From Osedax fenrisi (taxonomy: Eukaryota; Annelida; Polychaeta; Sabellida; Siboglinidae): a stretch of 64,000 nt of DNA. The notes under the pieces were generated by a model. That model ran no database searches and had not been told where the DNA came from. It saw only the letters and a list, made by a program, of their open reading frames with translations. The stretch lies in the NCBI GenBank assembly GCA_964019155.1, contig CAXHSG010000190.1, positions 34,201-98,200 on the forward strand, read 5' to 3'. Each line of letters begins with the position of its first letter. Position 1 is the first letter of the stretch. A program made the position numbers and the translations under genes. Of this stretch, positions 22,509 through 35,381 are shown piece by piece.

Positions 22509-22940
22509 TTAGGATATCGGGTTCGTATTTTTAATGATAGGAGATTTCCATGACATTTTTTTCGCGGTTGGTTTTTTTGATGAATTCCGTAATAAAGCCA
22601 CACTGATATGTTGCATAACTCCACCTTGAGCGATCGTAACTCCGTTAAGTAGTTTATTCAGTTCTTCATCGTCACGAATAGCAAATTGTAGATGACGAGG
22701 AAGGATTCTAGATTTCTTGTTATCGTGAGCTGCATTTCCAGCTAACTCGAGAATTTCAGCTGCTAAATATTCCATAACAGCAGCTAAATAAACTGGGGCA
22801 GCAGCACCGACACGTTTAGCATAGTCACCTCTACGTAAATGACGATGTATACGACCTACAGGAAATTTAAGTCCTGCTCGAGATGATCGCGTCTTGGTTG
22901 TGACACCTTTAGCTTTAATTCCTTTGGCATGTCCTGACAT
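22509..22940 (-). CDS. Divergent histone H2A variant
   Basis: A complete 143-residue H2A-like protein. The start is set at MSGHAKG (22940) because that restores the usual N-terminus; an upstream in-frame ATG would add eight non-histone residues. The fold is well kept: AGLKFPVGRIHR, the acidic-patch stretch AAEILELAG and DDEELNKLL are present. It differs from the SQEF-type H2A throughout: SGHAKG instead of SGRGKG, DYAKRVGAAAP in loop 1, AAHDN instead of AARDN, and QHISVALLRNS instead of PNIQAVLLPKK. The C-tail is longer, unrelated, and has no SQ motif. A TATA box and stem-loop are present. It may be a specialised (for example germline) variant or an ageing duplicate with an intact frame. Confidence 0.9.
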   Translation of the reverse strand: MSGHAKGIKAKGVTTKTRSSRAGLKFPVGRIHRHLRRGDYAKRVGAAAPVYLAAVMEYLAAEILELAGNAAHDNKKSRILPRHLQFAIRDDEELNKLLNGVTIAQGGVMQHISVALLRNSSKKPTAKKMSWKSPIIKNTNPIS

Positions 22941-23042
22941 ATTAATCGAATAATATACTAACAAGATATTAGATATTATAAAAACGAGATGAATTCAAAT
23001 CGACAATAAACGATCGAATGATTTTATATTTAGATATTCCTC

Positions 23043-23050
23043 TTTTTATA
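23043..23050 (-). promoter_or_regulatory. TATA box of the divergent H2A
   Basis: GCTATAAAAAG on the minus strand, 103 bases before the chosen start codon, a distance like that of the other H2A genes. No CCAAT box was seen nearby. Confidence 0.6.
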
Positions 23051-23305
23051 GCATTTTGCGTGAATTGTGATAAATAACCTCTTTTGATAGGTCGATTATA
23101 CATTACACTAATATTAGAATGTAAGACCCCTAATTTAGGGACCCTAAATAACATTAAACTTTAACCAAACTATTTATAACAAATATATTTCTACATAATT
23201 GTAGATTTATTATATCACAACGTTTATAATTCACACATCTCCATTAAGTATACATATTGAATTACATCTATATATATACATAAATATAGATATACTTACT
23301 TACTT

Positions 23306-24122
23306 AGGGGAGAGTACTCGAATATATTCGAGTGTATACCGTCACCCTAACAATACATCACCATAACTTTATTATTTCTCAATTAAATATATCAAATTTT
23401 ATTTATAAGTATTAAGTAGGTATATACATATAATAGCTATTTTAATGTAATTTAGTTTGTTTAACTCTGAGATAACAGGGGTGTCGCTATTACAGGCACT
23501 ACCTTGAATACCGACACATTGGCACATAATATTGACACCCTAAATATATCGATATTTAGATATATCATATATTATTTAATATACATTATCCAATCAGAAT
23601 TGAATGCGCGTTACTTTTCGTTAAAACATGCAATTCATACGTTTTTTTTCTAAAATTAATTGTATCATAAGCAACGCACATCATAAACAAATAACGCTGA
23701 TTGGTGACATTAAATGGTGTCGATATTACGTGCAATTAGGGTGTCGGTATTATGAAAATGTATGTTGCTTAGGTAAATGTCAATAACTTTGTAACAAATT
23801 ATCAAAAATACAAAATATTTTCGGCACATTGTAAAATATAATTAGATCTATACGATTTATTTAAAATATTTAAAAAATATATATTTTCAAATAATTGAGA
23901 ATCGATATTGTACTTCATAAATTTAGAGGTGTAACGAAAAAATCAGTTTTTTGTTTTTAATTAAAAAAATATAAATATTAAATTTTAATTAATTAACTTT
24001 AACTTTAATTATTTAATTGATTAACATTTCATACATTAATTATTTTTTGATTGGAATTATATTTTAGGAGATCTCTAGGGTGTCGATATTATGTGCACGT
24101 CGATATTAGAGTACTCTCCCCT
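23306..24122. mobile_element. 817-bp TIR element with 5-bp target duplication
   Basis: The ends AGGGGAGAGTACTC and, read inward, AGGGGAGAGTACTC are identical for 14 bases, and TACTT flanks both sides (23301-23305 and 24123-24127). The subterminal zones repeat GTGTCGATATTA-like words. The interior contains CCAATCAG and GCGCGTTAC but no transposase. Related sequence words occur at 48920-49440. Confidence 0.78.
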
Positions 24123-24770
24123 TACTTTAGTCGAACTATCGTTATATATACTATATAAAATATATAGATTTATATATAAGCAACTTAAGTTGCAACTATA
24201 GTTAATGATGTACATATTGAGCTCTTTATATGATTTTAACACTTTTAGGTAATGAAATGTTGCTGGCTGTGGGAATGCATTGTACCCATGGGTACACTAA
24301 ATTAGAATTATACATAGATATTAGAATTAGACATATACTTATAATACAACAATTTATAACACGTATTATTGGATCCTATATAAATTAGAAACAAGATCTA
24401 TAGATATACGATATATCGTATATCGTATACAACTCTCATTCGAATTAAGTGTGCCTTTCACTATAACTGTTAACCTATATATTTTCGAGTAGTCAATTTT
24501 AATCAAATCTTTCGAATAGTTAATATATATTGAATTAATACTTTGATCGGATTGCTTTAATTAAATAAACCGCCACTTGTAATCGTAAACATTGTACTTA
24601 ACTGGTATATAATAGATTATAATTAAAATTGTATATCGATTACATAGTATTGTTACATAATTATTATAAATATGTGTACTATAAGTAGGTGCGCAGGAAG
24701 GTATATTTCATAGGGGGTCCAATAATTTATAATATATTATTAATATATGTATATATATATATGCATGTAT
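24123..24770. other. AT-rich non-coding stretch
   Basis: Nothing recognisable apart from a short palindrome (ATATACGATATATCGTATATCGTAT) near 24405. Confidence 0.5.
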
Positions 24771-24773
24771 ATA

Positions 24774-27136
24774 CAGTGAAAGCCGCTTACATCGACATGG
24801 TTGTGTACGCTCCAAAAATGTCGATATAGGCGGATTTTCGATATGAGCGATAGGGGCATAGCACTAATGATGTATAACGCATTAGTTTATTTTTAATTAA
24901 TTGTATGTAATAATATAATATATGCATATATAATATAATAAAAAAAAAGTGTAATTACATGTTTATTAAATAATATTAATATTATTAATATTTAATAACT
25001 AATTATTTACACATCCATCGCAATTCAATCAAAGAATATATTAAAAAGTATTACTTAAATGTAGGTAAATGTAGTAAATTACCTATATAGTATATTATAG
25101 TATAGTAGAGTATATAATATATAGTATAACATACTATATAGTATATATTATATTTAACTATAAAGTAGGTTATACTTAAATACATATCAAACAAATATCT
25201 CCTATATTAATACATTGTATACATAAAAGGACGCGAATCCCCTTAACCTATATAGTATACAGTGTATATGGTATACTATAGTCAGTGATGGGCAGGATCG
25301 CGATAATTATTCGGCGATCCTGGATCGGCTTATTTGATTCACGATCTTTATATTTATAAGAATATTTGTCTATTTTATTATTTATGTTTTTGATAGTTTT
25401 ATTTATATAGTTATATGGTTATATCTTATTTTAAAATTATTGCATGTATGTATATATGCATACTATAGTATACTATTAGTTTACATATTAGAAATACAAT
25501 GATGTATAATAGATAATATGATGATATTTAGACATATTGTATAATAATGAATTACTTTATTAAATATAACATATGATATAGAAAAAAATTAAAAAAACAT
25601 AATGGAAACTAATGACGTAATAATTCGTTATGCGACATGTTAGCAAGTTACGCCCATACCTTTGATACTATTGATATTATGACCAGAATCTATTTTAAGA
25701 ATTGTTAATTATAATTGAGCTCATATACCTGCATCTGGTGATGCAATGCACCACCGACTTGTACTCGATAAAGAGAGTTGATCCTACAATGTATGTATAT
25801 AGCATATAGTAGTTTATAGTATTACCAAAGATTTTCCGAAGGAAAGATATAACACTTACACGAAATCGTGTAATTCGAATTTGTATACAAAATACCCTGG
25901 TGCCACCTATAGCGGGTTACTTTTAGGAACTATGCGTTGTTTATAATGTAAATTCGTATTTAACTATACACTTTTAAAATGTTAAATAATATGCTTTAAA
26001 TTAATATTTATATGATTAAAACTAAGTGTTCATTACTAATATATAACAAACAAATATGATATGTATGTTTTAAATGCTATAAGTATATATTTAGTGAGTA
26101 AAAGCTAATTTATATTGCATGTAATTTAATAGAGCAATGAAAACATTGTTGTATGCAAACAGAGCCGAACCTAAATCTATTTCAGTGATTTCGATACTAC
26201 TGCTAGCAGCGGTTGGGGCTATTACTAAATTAAGTTGCATGCATAGGGAGTGTTATATCTTTGCTTCGCAAAATCTTTGGTATTACCATGCAATAGTGTA
26301 CTATAATACAATATATTTAAATATATATATAGTATTACTTATAATGAATAACATGATATTGAGATATAAATTTAATATAAATATATACCTATACAATGAG
26401 TCATATATGACTATATGACACCTATAGGTGTTAGTACGTAATAGTGACGCCAGTAATTAAGGGTACTATACACTACTGATACAATAATATATGAGTACGG
26501 ATTATATAGTTCATTGTTACTTTCCTACTTTTTACTTATGTTAATGTTTTGATATATGTATATGATAAAAACTATATCAACAACTGAGTACAAACTTTGT
26601 ATCTCTCGCGTACTTTAGTATTATAAAACTATAATATTATAATTAATGTTATTTAACATAAATAGAATATAGTATTAATACCGATATACAAGTAGTGTAT
26701 AATATACAATATGCAATATGTTTATATAACATGATATAATATATTATAGCATATTACATTATATATGATACATATTTGCAGGCGTATCTAAATATTGACC
26801 AATTACGTAAGATATTAAATATCATGTTATTTATAGATACACTGACGATATTGAGTAGTATGGGAATAGCAATGAATATTATGGGAATACTTTTCATACA
26901 AATTAAAATTTGTAAATAATTTGTTTTATAATCCAATTTGTCGATATAAGTGGATTGAATTCCAAATATTACCTTATAAATATGTCGATAATGCCGAATT
27001 ATCGATATAAGTGGATTTTCGATGTACGCGGATTAATTTACATGTAAATAGGTGTAAATCCAACAAAAATATCTCGAAATGTCGATGTAGCCGAATTATC
27101 GATGTACGTGGCTGTCGAAGTAAGCGGCTTTCACTG
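24774..27136. mobile_element. Pogo/Tigger-like element, 2.36 kb, non-autonomous
   Basis: The left end CAGTGAAAGCCGCTTACATCGAC is mirrored at the right end (read inward CAGTGAAAGCCGCTTACTTCGAC), flanked by TA on both sides. Subterminal repeats of TCGATATAAG-GGATTTTCGATGTA are typical of pogo/Tigger-type ends. The interior shows no intact transposase and contains the 454-bp MITE at 25826-26279. A hAT-like start (CAGTGATGGGCAGGATCGCGA) near 25282 hints at another nested fragment. Confidence 0.75.
25826..26279 (+). mobile_element. 454-bp MITE, copy 1
   Basis: Terminal inverted repeats of about 33 bases: CAAAGATTTTCCGAAGGAAA on the left and, read inward, CAAAGATTTTGCGAAGCAAA on the right, both continuing GATATAACACT. 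It is flanked by the 7-bp duplication GTATTAC (25819-25825 and 26280-26286). CA...TG ends with a 7-bp duplication fit the P or hAT superfamilies. A 93-residue open frame from 26137 is shared with the other copy, but the frame diverges at its end, so coding is doubtful. Confidence 0.9.
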
Positions 27137-27153
27137 TATGTATATATACATTA

Positions 27154-27941
<788 letters not shown>

Positions 27942-28005
<64 letters not shown>

Positions 28006-28010
28006 ATATA
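27942..28010. repeat. (TA)n tract right of the foldback element
   Basis: TA run, probably part of the same microsatellite as 27161-27252. Confidence 0.9.
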
Positions 28011-28092
28011 TATAGTATATATATATTATATATACTGTATACAGTCTATAATCCATTATTTAATTATTAAATTAACTATACAAAAATAATTA

Positions 28093-29290
28093 TTAAATTA
28101 GGGATAATTCAGATAGGGCTAACTCAGATAGGGATAATTCAGATAGGGCTAACTCAGATAGGGCTAATTCAGATAGGGATAACTCAGATATGGCTAATCA
28201 TATAGGGCTAACTCCGATAGGGCTAACTACGATAGGGTTAACTCCGATAGAGCTAATTCAGATAGGGCTAACTCAGATAAAGCTAATTCAGATATGGCTA
28301 ACTACTATAGGGATAATTCAGATAGAGCTAACTCAGAGAGGGCTAATTCAGATAGGACTAACTCCGTAGGGCTAACTCCGATAAGGCTAATTAAGATAGG
28401 GCTAACTCCGATAGGGATAATTCAGATAGGGCTAATTCAGATAGGACTAACTCCGATAGGGCTAATTCAGATAGAGCTAACTCCGATAGTGCTAATTCAG
28501 ATATGGCTAACTCAGAGAGGGCTAATTCAGATAGGACTAACTCCGTAAGGCTAACTACGATAAGGCTAATTGAGATAGGGCTAACTCTGATAGGGATAAT
28601 TGAGATAGGTCTAATTCAGGTAGGGCTAACTCGGTTATGGCTAATTCAGATAGGGCTAACTCCGATAGAGCTAATTCAGATAGGGCTAACTCAGATAAGG
28701 CTAATTCAGATATGGCTAACTACGATAGGGCTAATTCAGATAGGGCTAACTCCGATAGGGATAACTACGATAGGGCTAACTCCGATAGAGCTAATTCAGA
28801 TAGGGCTAATTCAGATAGGGCTAACTCCGATAGGGATAATTCAGATAGGGCTAACTCCGATATGGCTAACTCAGATAGGGCTAATTCAGATAGGGCTAAC
28901 TCCGATATGGCTAACTACGATAGGGCTAATTCAGATAGGGCTAACTACGATAGGGATAATTCAGATAGGGCTAACTCAGATAGGGCTAATTCAGATAATG
29001 CTAATTCAGATAATGCTAACTCCAATAGGGCTAACTCAGATAGGGCTAACTCCGATAGGGATAATTCAGATAGGGCTAACTCCGATATGGCTAACTCAGA
29101 TAGGGCTAATTCAGATAGGGCTAACTCCTATATGGCTAACTACGATAGGGCTAATTCAGATATAGCTAACTACGATAGGGCTAATTCAGATAGGGCTAAC
29201 TACGATAGGGCTAATTCAGATAGGGCTAACTCAGATAGGGCTAATTCAGATAATGCTAAATCAGATAAGGCTAACTCCGATAGGGCTAAC
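28093..29290 (+). repeat. 15-bp minisatellite, about 80 units
   Basis: Tandem units of AGGGCTAAYTCMGAT (15 bases), with single-base variants at a few fixed positions; AACTC and AATTC units often alternate, giving a partial 30-bp period. Because 15 is a multiple of three, frames stay open: one gives A-N-S-D-R pentapeptides over 28637-29317, another I-G-L-(T/I)-(P/Q) repeats over 28294-29165. There is no start context, splice site or flanking domain, so the open frames are most simply a by-product of the period. Confidence 0.95.
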
Positions 29291-29299
29291 TCCCATTTA

Positions 29300-29462
29300 T
29301 TATGTATATTATATTAATTTCTCAATATTTGTTTTTTATAACATAATTAATTTAAATCAAATAAATAATATATTTCTTATTTCAAAATACTCCTAGATCA
29401 TGCAATTTTCTAATAATAACTCATAATTATCAACTATCCGCACATACACCGGGCCAAAACAG

Positions 29463-29499
<37 letters not shown>

Positions 29500-30950
29500 G
29501 TGTATAACTAATTAAAAACTATTAGATATAATATAAATAAATTAGCTTATATTATATGTAGGTAGTCCTACATATTTTATTAAGTTATATTAATAAATGG
29601 TAGATTTAATGATATGAAATTTTAAGTCAATATTCTCACATTTGTATATAATTTCTCTATATTTTTCTAGATATATAGTGCCGCTTTCAAGTTTATTCAT
29701 AATTTATCAGATATATCAGAGGTAATATAATGTCTATGTATCAATTCATCTATTAGTATTTCTAAATGTTATAAAATTATAGTACAATTATCCTATTTCA
29801 TTAACTATAATTAATATAGATATAATATACTCAGATTCGCTAACATATTGAGCAACTATGTTTACTCAATGAGATGTGCAAAGAGTGTAATATGCCATTG
29901 GTTGTTCCTGAAATATTAAAGCATGTATACTATATTGTATACACTCATTGCACATCTCATTGAGTACATTGTATAGTATACATTGTATACCATTGTATAT
30001 TTTTGACATATTACTTGCTCCATCATATTACCAAAGCCCTGGGCTTTGATATTACCTCGTAAATTCTCTCGCATCAAACACAATATTATTAATGTATCCA
30101 ATGAATATTTTCTATGGTTTCTACCTTAATATTAGCTATTTCGTATAGACATACTCATATTTATGTAACTTCGATATTTGCTTTGATATGCCGAATAAAT
30201 ATCGATTATTGTTCGTTTCGTGAAAGGTTTTGTAATATATTAATTATTAATTTATAATTATTATAATCGTTATATAAAACTTTAATTACCTGAAATATCA
30301 TATGTGCCGTCACACATGTTATTATACCAGCCTATATTTGTTTAATAATATCTCTTTAAGTAAATGTGCAATAATTCAAGAATCTAATTTAGAATTTTCC
30401 ATGATAATAGATGTATTTTTTTAGTATTTTCAGTTATCATATTTAACCATGTATGCGTGTAATTGAGAATTTAATTTTTTCCTTATTTAATAGTTTGAGG
30501 ATTGACCCTCAAAATCTTATTTAACACTGAAATGTATGTTTTCTTGACCTAGTTATCTTATAGAAGTAAATATAGCTATCGGAAAATTGTTATTATTTTT
30601 TTATATCATTTTTATTAAGTATAATCATTACTTACTTACTTATAAGTAAGTAACTATAGGTTCCTAGTTAGGTTAGGGTTCCTACTTAGTCCCGTGATGT
30701 TGGCATCGTAGGGGGAGAACATGAAAGTGTTTTAACAACTTTTTCCATTTATAACGATATTTTGCAATAACTAAAAGTTACTGAAGATGGAGATTAGAGT
30801 ATTCAAAAATATCATTTAACCAATTTTCTGTGGTCTTCCTATTTTTCTATTACCTTCGACATAGCCTTGAAGAATTGTTTTGGACATGGAATCGTGTCGA
30901 GTATATGTCCGAATTTGGTCATTTTTCTTCGTATAATTATAGCAAGAAGA
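29300..30950. other. AT-rich non-coding stretch
   Basis: Holds a (TA)n run at 29467-29495 and a pair of inverted GAGATGTGCAA words near 29870 and 29950 (CTCAATGAGATGTGC and its complement). Near 30640-30690 there is a palindrome TACTTACTTATAAGTAAGTA followed by GGTTAGGGTTCC. No gene is supported. Confidence 0.5.
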
Positions 30951-30952
30951 GG

Positions 30953-32234
30953 TAGGGGAGGAACAGGAGTAGCGGCCGAAAATGTATATGCCTTAGAATA
31001 CTTCTAATATATCGATAAATACTGAATTTGAATATCTTATTATTTTGAATTAGCTAGAAATCATATAGTTCTAGAATACTGTGATTTCACTTTTATTTAT
31101 AAAGTATATTATTGAATAATATTAACGATTGCTTAGTCCCGGGCTTAGTCATTACAAAAAAACACTAAAATAAGGTATACAGGAGTAGTGGCCGCTAGTA
31201 CCAGAAAATGCAATAGGTGTTTCGTAATGTATTCGATTTAAATATTTTAAATTATTTAATTTGTATTTAAATTTGTTAAGATTATTAATTATATTTGTGA
31301 TGCATACGCACCTTAATTAGGATATATTACCTATATTAATATTATAGTAATATTAATATTATATTAAATATACAATATCATAACACATATTATAATAAAT
31401 AACATATATTTCATTTTTATTATTGATTTAGGTTGTTAATTATTATTTATATTTTATAATGAAATTTATAGTTAATATTAAATTGATAATCAAATGTGTT
31501 TGTTGATCAAAACATAATATAACGAAAATAATTAAACTATATATAATATATAATATAATATATATGTAACATATATGTTTCATTTTATATTACCTACACA
31601 TATTCAGATATATATAAATATGTAACATATATGTTTCATTGATAGATTACAAATATTCAGATATATATAATGTATCATATTATTAATATTAAGTGGTGCA
31701 TACGCAATTTTATAGAGAATTTCATAAAAATTGTTTTAAAAAAAATAATTATGGAATTTGAATATGTAAATGAGTTCTATATTACTCCATTTTCATTGGA
31801 TATAAGGCGGCCACTACTGTCGATTTTTTTCTGCCACTACTATTGATTACATATGGTCTAGTATATGTATCATAAATGACTACCATTACATGTATATGAG
31901 TGCATAAATACATATTATGATAGATAAGCAATTATATTTTATAAATATGCAACAACAAATAAATATTTAATAAATATTCATTGTATAAAAGTGCTTTTCC
32001 AAATCATGTTTTTGTTAAAATTTTACAAAAAATTATTATGTAATAAATTAGAGTAATTAATTAATTATTAATAAAAAAAATTTACTCTATATTATAGATA
32101 TTTTGATTATCTAAATATTGTATATAGAACTTTTTATCATATCTAGCACCATTTCAGCGTTAATTAAAACGGCCACTACTCCTGCATCGGCCGCTATAGC
32201 GGTATACCGGGGGTATACCCCTGTTCCTCCCTTA
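30953..32234. mobile_element. TIR element with GGAGTAGYGGCC subterminal repeats
   Basis: The left end TAGGGGAGGAACAGG and the inward-read right end TAAGGGAGGAACAGG match at 14 of 15 bases. Inside, GGAGTAGCGGCC or GGAGTAGTGGCC occurs near both ends and again near 31182, and GGCCACTACT near 31810 and 32170. There is no transposase frame and no clear target duplication. Two roughly 65-bp repeats (ATATGTTTCATT...ATTCAGATATATATAA) lie at about 31565-31680. Confidence 0.6.
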
Positions 32235-32259
32235 CATATGAGCCGACTTTCTAATTTAT

Positions 32260-32845
32260 TAAATTAATGACCAATAGACCTATATTCGTCTTTCTTTCTC
32301 TATAGCTTATATTCAGGAGACGCCTATGAGCTTTTGACTCAAAACCTCGGATCTTCTTCTTTGATTCTTCTAGCAGAGTCATTGTTTCACAGCCATAAAG
32401 CAATGTTGAAAGAACAATGAGTTATATAATATAAATTTATGATTGAATTCGATTTCTCAGCTACGCCAGATCTTTTCCAGTTTTACTAGTGCTGAAACTG
32501 TCGTAGCTAATCTTATACGAATTTCATTTTTTGAGTTGCCGGAATTCGTAAGCATTTCTCCGAGTATTTAAAATAGTCCACATTTTCAATCTGTTTATTG
32601 TACATATAAATCATTGGTGTTGCACCTTCTCCATTTACAATAATTTTGCATTCATCATGATTAATTTCCATGCCATATTCTGTCGATATTTTTCTAGTGC
32701 ATCAGTTATAGTTTGTAGTTCACTTTCGGAATCGGCTATAAGATCAATATCGTCTGAAAATCTCAGATTATTGAATTTTCTGCCTCCTATAGATATACTA
32801 GATGGTTGGTTTGTTACAGAGTCCAGCATTATTTTTTCCAGTCTC
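32260..32845 (-). pseudogene. LINE reverse transcriptase fragment (RTE-like)
   Basis: On the minus strand the frame at 32829-32635 reads SISIGGRKFNNLRFSDDIDL followed by IADSESELQTI. This matches SIGGRPISTNLRFADDID in the element at 43640-47022, so it is the same family; the catalytic box here is FSDD. After a frame change further blocks can be followed (NYFKYLG-type region and KISY-SFST near 32460-32520) down to about 32260. It is a broken, 5'-truncated copy. Confidence 0.75.
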
Positions 32846-33215
32846 TAGTATAACTCAAACACTATAATGTAGCCTACAGTCTGTAAGTCTCTAGTATGAC
32901 TCATACACTGTACTGTAGGTCTCTAGTATGACTCATACACTGTACTGTAGGTCTCTAGTATGACTTATAAACAGTACTGTAGGTCTCTAGTATGACTCAT
33001 ACACTGTACTGTATGTCTCTAGAATGACTCATATACTGTACTGTAGGTCTCTAGTATGACTCATACACTGTACTGTATGTCTCTAGTATGACTCATACAC
33101 TGTACTGTAGGTCTCTAGTATAACTCATACACTGTACTGTAGGTATCTAGTATGATTCATACACTTACTGTACCAGTCTCTAGAATGACTCATACACTGT
33201 ACTGTAGGTATCATT
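32845..33215 (+). repeat. 32-bp minisatellite, about 11 units
   Basis: Units of GTCTCTAGTATGACTCATAC ACTGTACTGTAG, joined head to tail with a few substitutions. The first, most degenerate units abut the LINE fragment at 32845, where CCAGTCTCTAGTATAACTCA already resembles the unit. Confidence 0.92.
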
Positions 33216-33690
33216 ACACATATATATATATATATAATATGTGTGTATATAATAATATATTTTATATATTTTGAATAATATTCATATGTTATTATTAGGT
33301 TAAAAAGTTAAGATGTTCAATTTATTTAAAGTTGTTCATAAAATGTCACTGTTTAAATTCTCCCGAATAAGTAAATAGTAAAATTTATTATAATCTATAT
33401 TTATTATTTTTGCTATAATCAAATTTTAGTATTACCAAAGCATGACTTTGGTTTTACTTTATTTGTTTTACATTTTATTTAAATATATTATAGTATATAT
33501 GCATATATGCTTAAACCTATATGTATATCATTACTTTTATCAGTATTATACATTTTGTAAATATATATTTTTATAATAAACTATAATATATATATATATA
33601 TATTGTAATATTTAAATTAAAGTATTATATTTTCTTCAATTGTTTTTTTCAGATACAATGTAAATCATCTCTATAAATAATACATTAATT
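33216..33690. other. AT-rich non-coding stretch
   Basis: Only TA runs and T-rich sequence; nothing recognisable. Confidence 0.5.
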
Positions 33691-33699
33691 TAAAGAATT

Positions 33700-34500
33700 A
33701 TTGAAGATATTTCCCATAGAAATAATGTAAAATTAAATAGAATTTATGAAATAATCATATATAAACCTATATACAAATATAAAAAATATATAAATAATAT
33801 AATTTAAAATCAATGTAAATATAAAATAGAATTTATAAAATAATCAAACAATTACATATATAAATATGAATAATATAATTTATGAAATAATCAAAGAAAT
33901 ACAAATAATATAATATAAAATCAATGTTAAAATCACTGTTAAAATGTATGAAATAATCAAACAAATACATATATAAATCCGATAAAGGATATAAACATGA
34001 ATAAAATAATGTAAAATCAATGTTAAAATAAATAAAATATAATTTATGAAATAATCAAAGAAATACACATATGAATAATATAATGTAAAATAGAATTTAT
34101 TAAATAATCAAACAAATACAAATACAAATATGAATAATATAATATAAAATTAATTCGAATTTATTAAATAATCATATATAAATATGAATATATATGAAAA
34201 AATATATAAATAATATAATGTAAAATCAATATTAAAATAAAATACAATTTATAAATTAATCAAACAAATACAAATATAAATATGAATAATATAATTTAAA
34301 AGCAATGTAAAATCAATGTTAAAATTAATTAGAATTTATGAAATAATCAAACACAAATAATATAATGTAATATCAATGTATAAATAAAAGAGAATTTATA
34401 AAATAAAATAGAATATAATTTATAAAATAATAAAATAAATACAAATAATATAATAAATACATGTTAAAATAAAATATAATTTATAAAATAATCAAATGAT
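33700..34500 (-). repeat. 70-bp AT-rich satellite, inverted array
   Basis: Same units as at 5845-8815 but on the other strand: ATAATATAATGTAAAATCAA, AATAGAATTTATAAAATAAT and CAAACAAATACAAATA recur. Units are more diverged and irregular than in the first array. Confidence 0.8.
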
Positions 34501-35090
34501 GTGTTTTCTCTCTGTGTTATTAGAATTTAATAAATCGAAATGTATTTGTACATACAAAAATATTGCCTAAATATGTATTTGTTTTTATATAAAGGTTTTT
34601 ATATTTGATAAAGGTACTTGACATGATCCCTGATCTATTTGAAATGATTTGCATCTAAATTAACAATCACTGATATATAAGGAATTCAGGGTAACATTTG
34701 AGTGCTAGACGTTTAGTATATAATTCCGCTGCTTCGTACACGAATTTTAGACAATTCTTATAATGATTTAAGATATTACGTATACAAATATTATGATATA
34801 CATAAAACTTATACATGACAAACATATAAACAAAGTCAACTACTAACTATTAAATATACACAAAACATGTATTTTCTTCTACGAAAAGTTACGATATATT
34901 ACCAAACATCTGCCACTCACAATTTGAATAGTAATTGAATAAGTTCTATTTGTATATAAAATTGCGGAAATCTATATTTCTTCTTAAATAAATGCCAATG
35001 TACTACTATATATATATATATATCCATATAATATAGATACACTGAAATTAGCTAGTTCAAAGATGTATCCTAGAATAACATATTATTGAA

Positions 35091-35381
35091 CTGCCTGTGT
35101 GGCTCAGTGGCTAAGGCGTCAGACACACAAACAGTAGGACACGGGTTCGAGCCTCGTCCGGACCATTAATTAATTTTATAAAATGGGTCTTAAAATATTA
35201 TTTAGAAGTGATCTTATATAATTGTGTATAAATAAATGATCGGCTCTCGTTAAAACCATGGATGCCTTATCATGAGAGCGGCTTCGAAGGGACATTAGAG
35301 CCATATATGGTTATAAGTGAAAAACTTCATCTAAGTTCCTGGATGAAATGAAAGGACTCCACCAAATAAAAAAAATAACAA
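35091..35381 (+). mobile_element. tRNA-derived SINE in arm B
   Basis: The head reads GCCTGTGTGGCTCAGTGGCT (A box) and GGGTTCGAGCCTCGTCCGG (B box, 35144-35154), followed by a body with GAGAGCGGCTTCGAA, AAGTTCCTGGATGA and GGACTCCACC, and an A-rich tail. Arm A runs across this place without it (about 13265-13275), so it inserted after the duplication. The head is too degenerate in its stems to be called a working tRNA gene. Confidence 0.88.

Noticed and set aside
22439..22624. 61-codon minus-strand frame
   Set aside because: Out-of-frame shadow over the 3' end of the divergent H2A gene and its stem-loop.
25282..25330. A separate hAT element starting CAGTGATGGGCAGG
   Set aside because: No matching inverted end or target duplication could be found downstream.
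26137..26418. 93-codon frame starting MKTLLYANRAEPKS, also seen at 37299-37577
   Set aside because: It lies in the right end of the 454-bp MITE and runs out into different flanking DNA in each copy, so its 3' half is not conserved.
28093..29290. A CRISPR array or a coding repeat protein
   Set aside because: There are no spacers between the 15-bp units, and the open frames follow from the period being a multiple of three.
30640..30690. Telomere-like GGTTAGGGTT
   Set aside because: Only a single unit is present; no array.
32845..33215. A CRISPR array
   Set aside because: The 32-bp units are joined directly, without unique spacers, in a eukaryotic setting.
35091..35165. A tRNA gene
   Set aside because: A and B boxes are present but the anticodon arm and stems do not form a proper tRNA, and the same head is joined to a common body at other loci, so it is a SINE.
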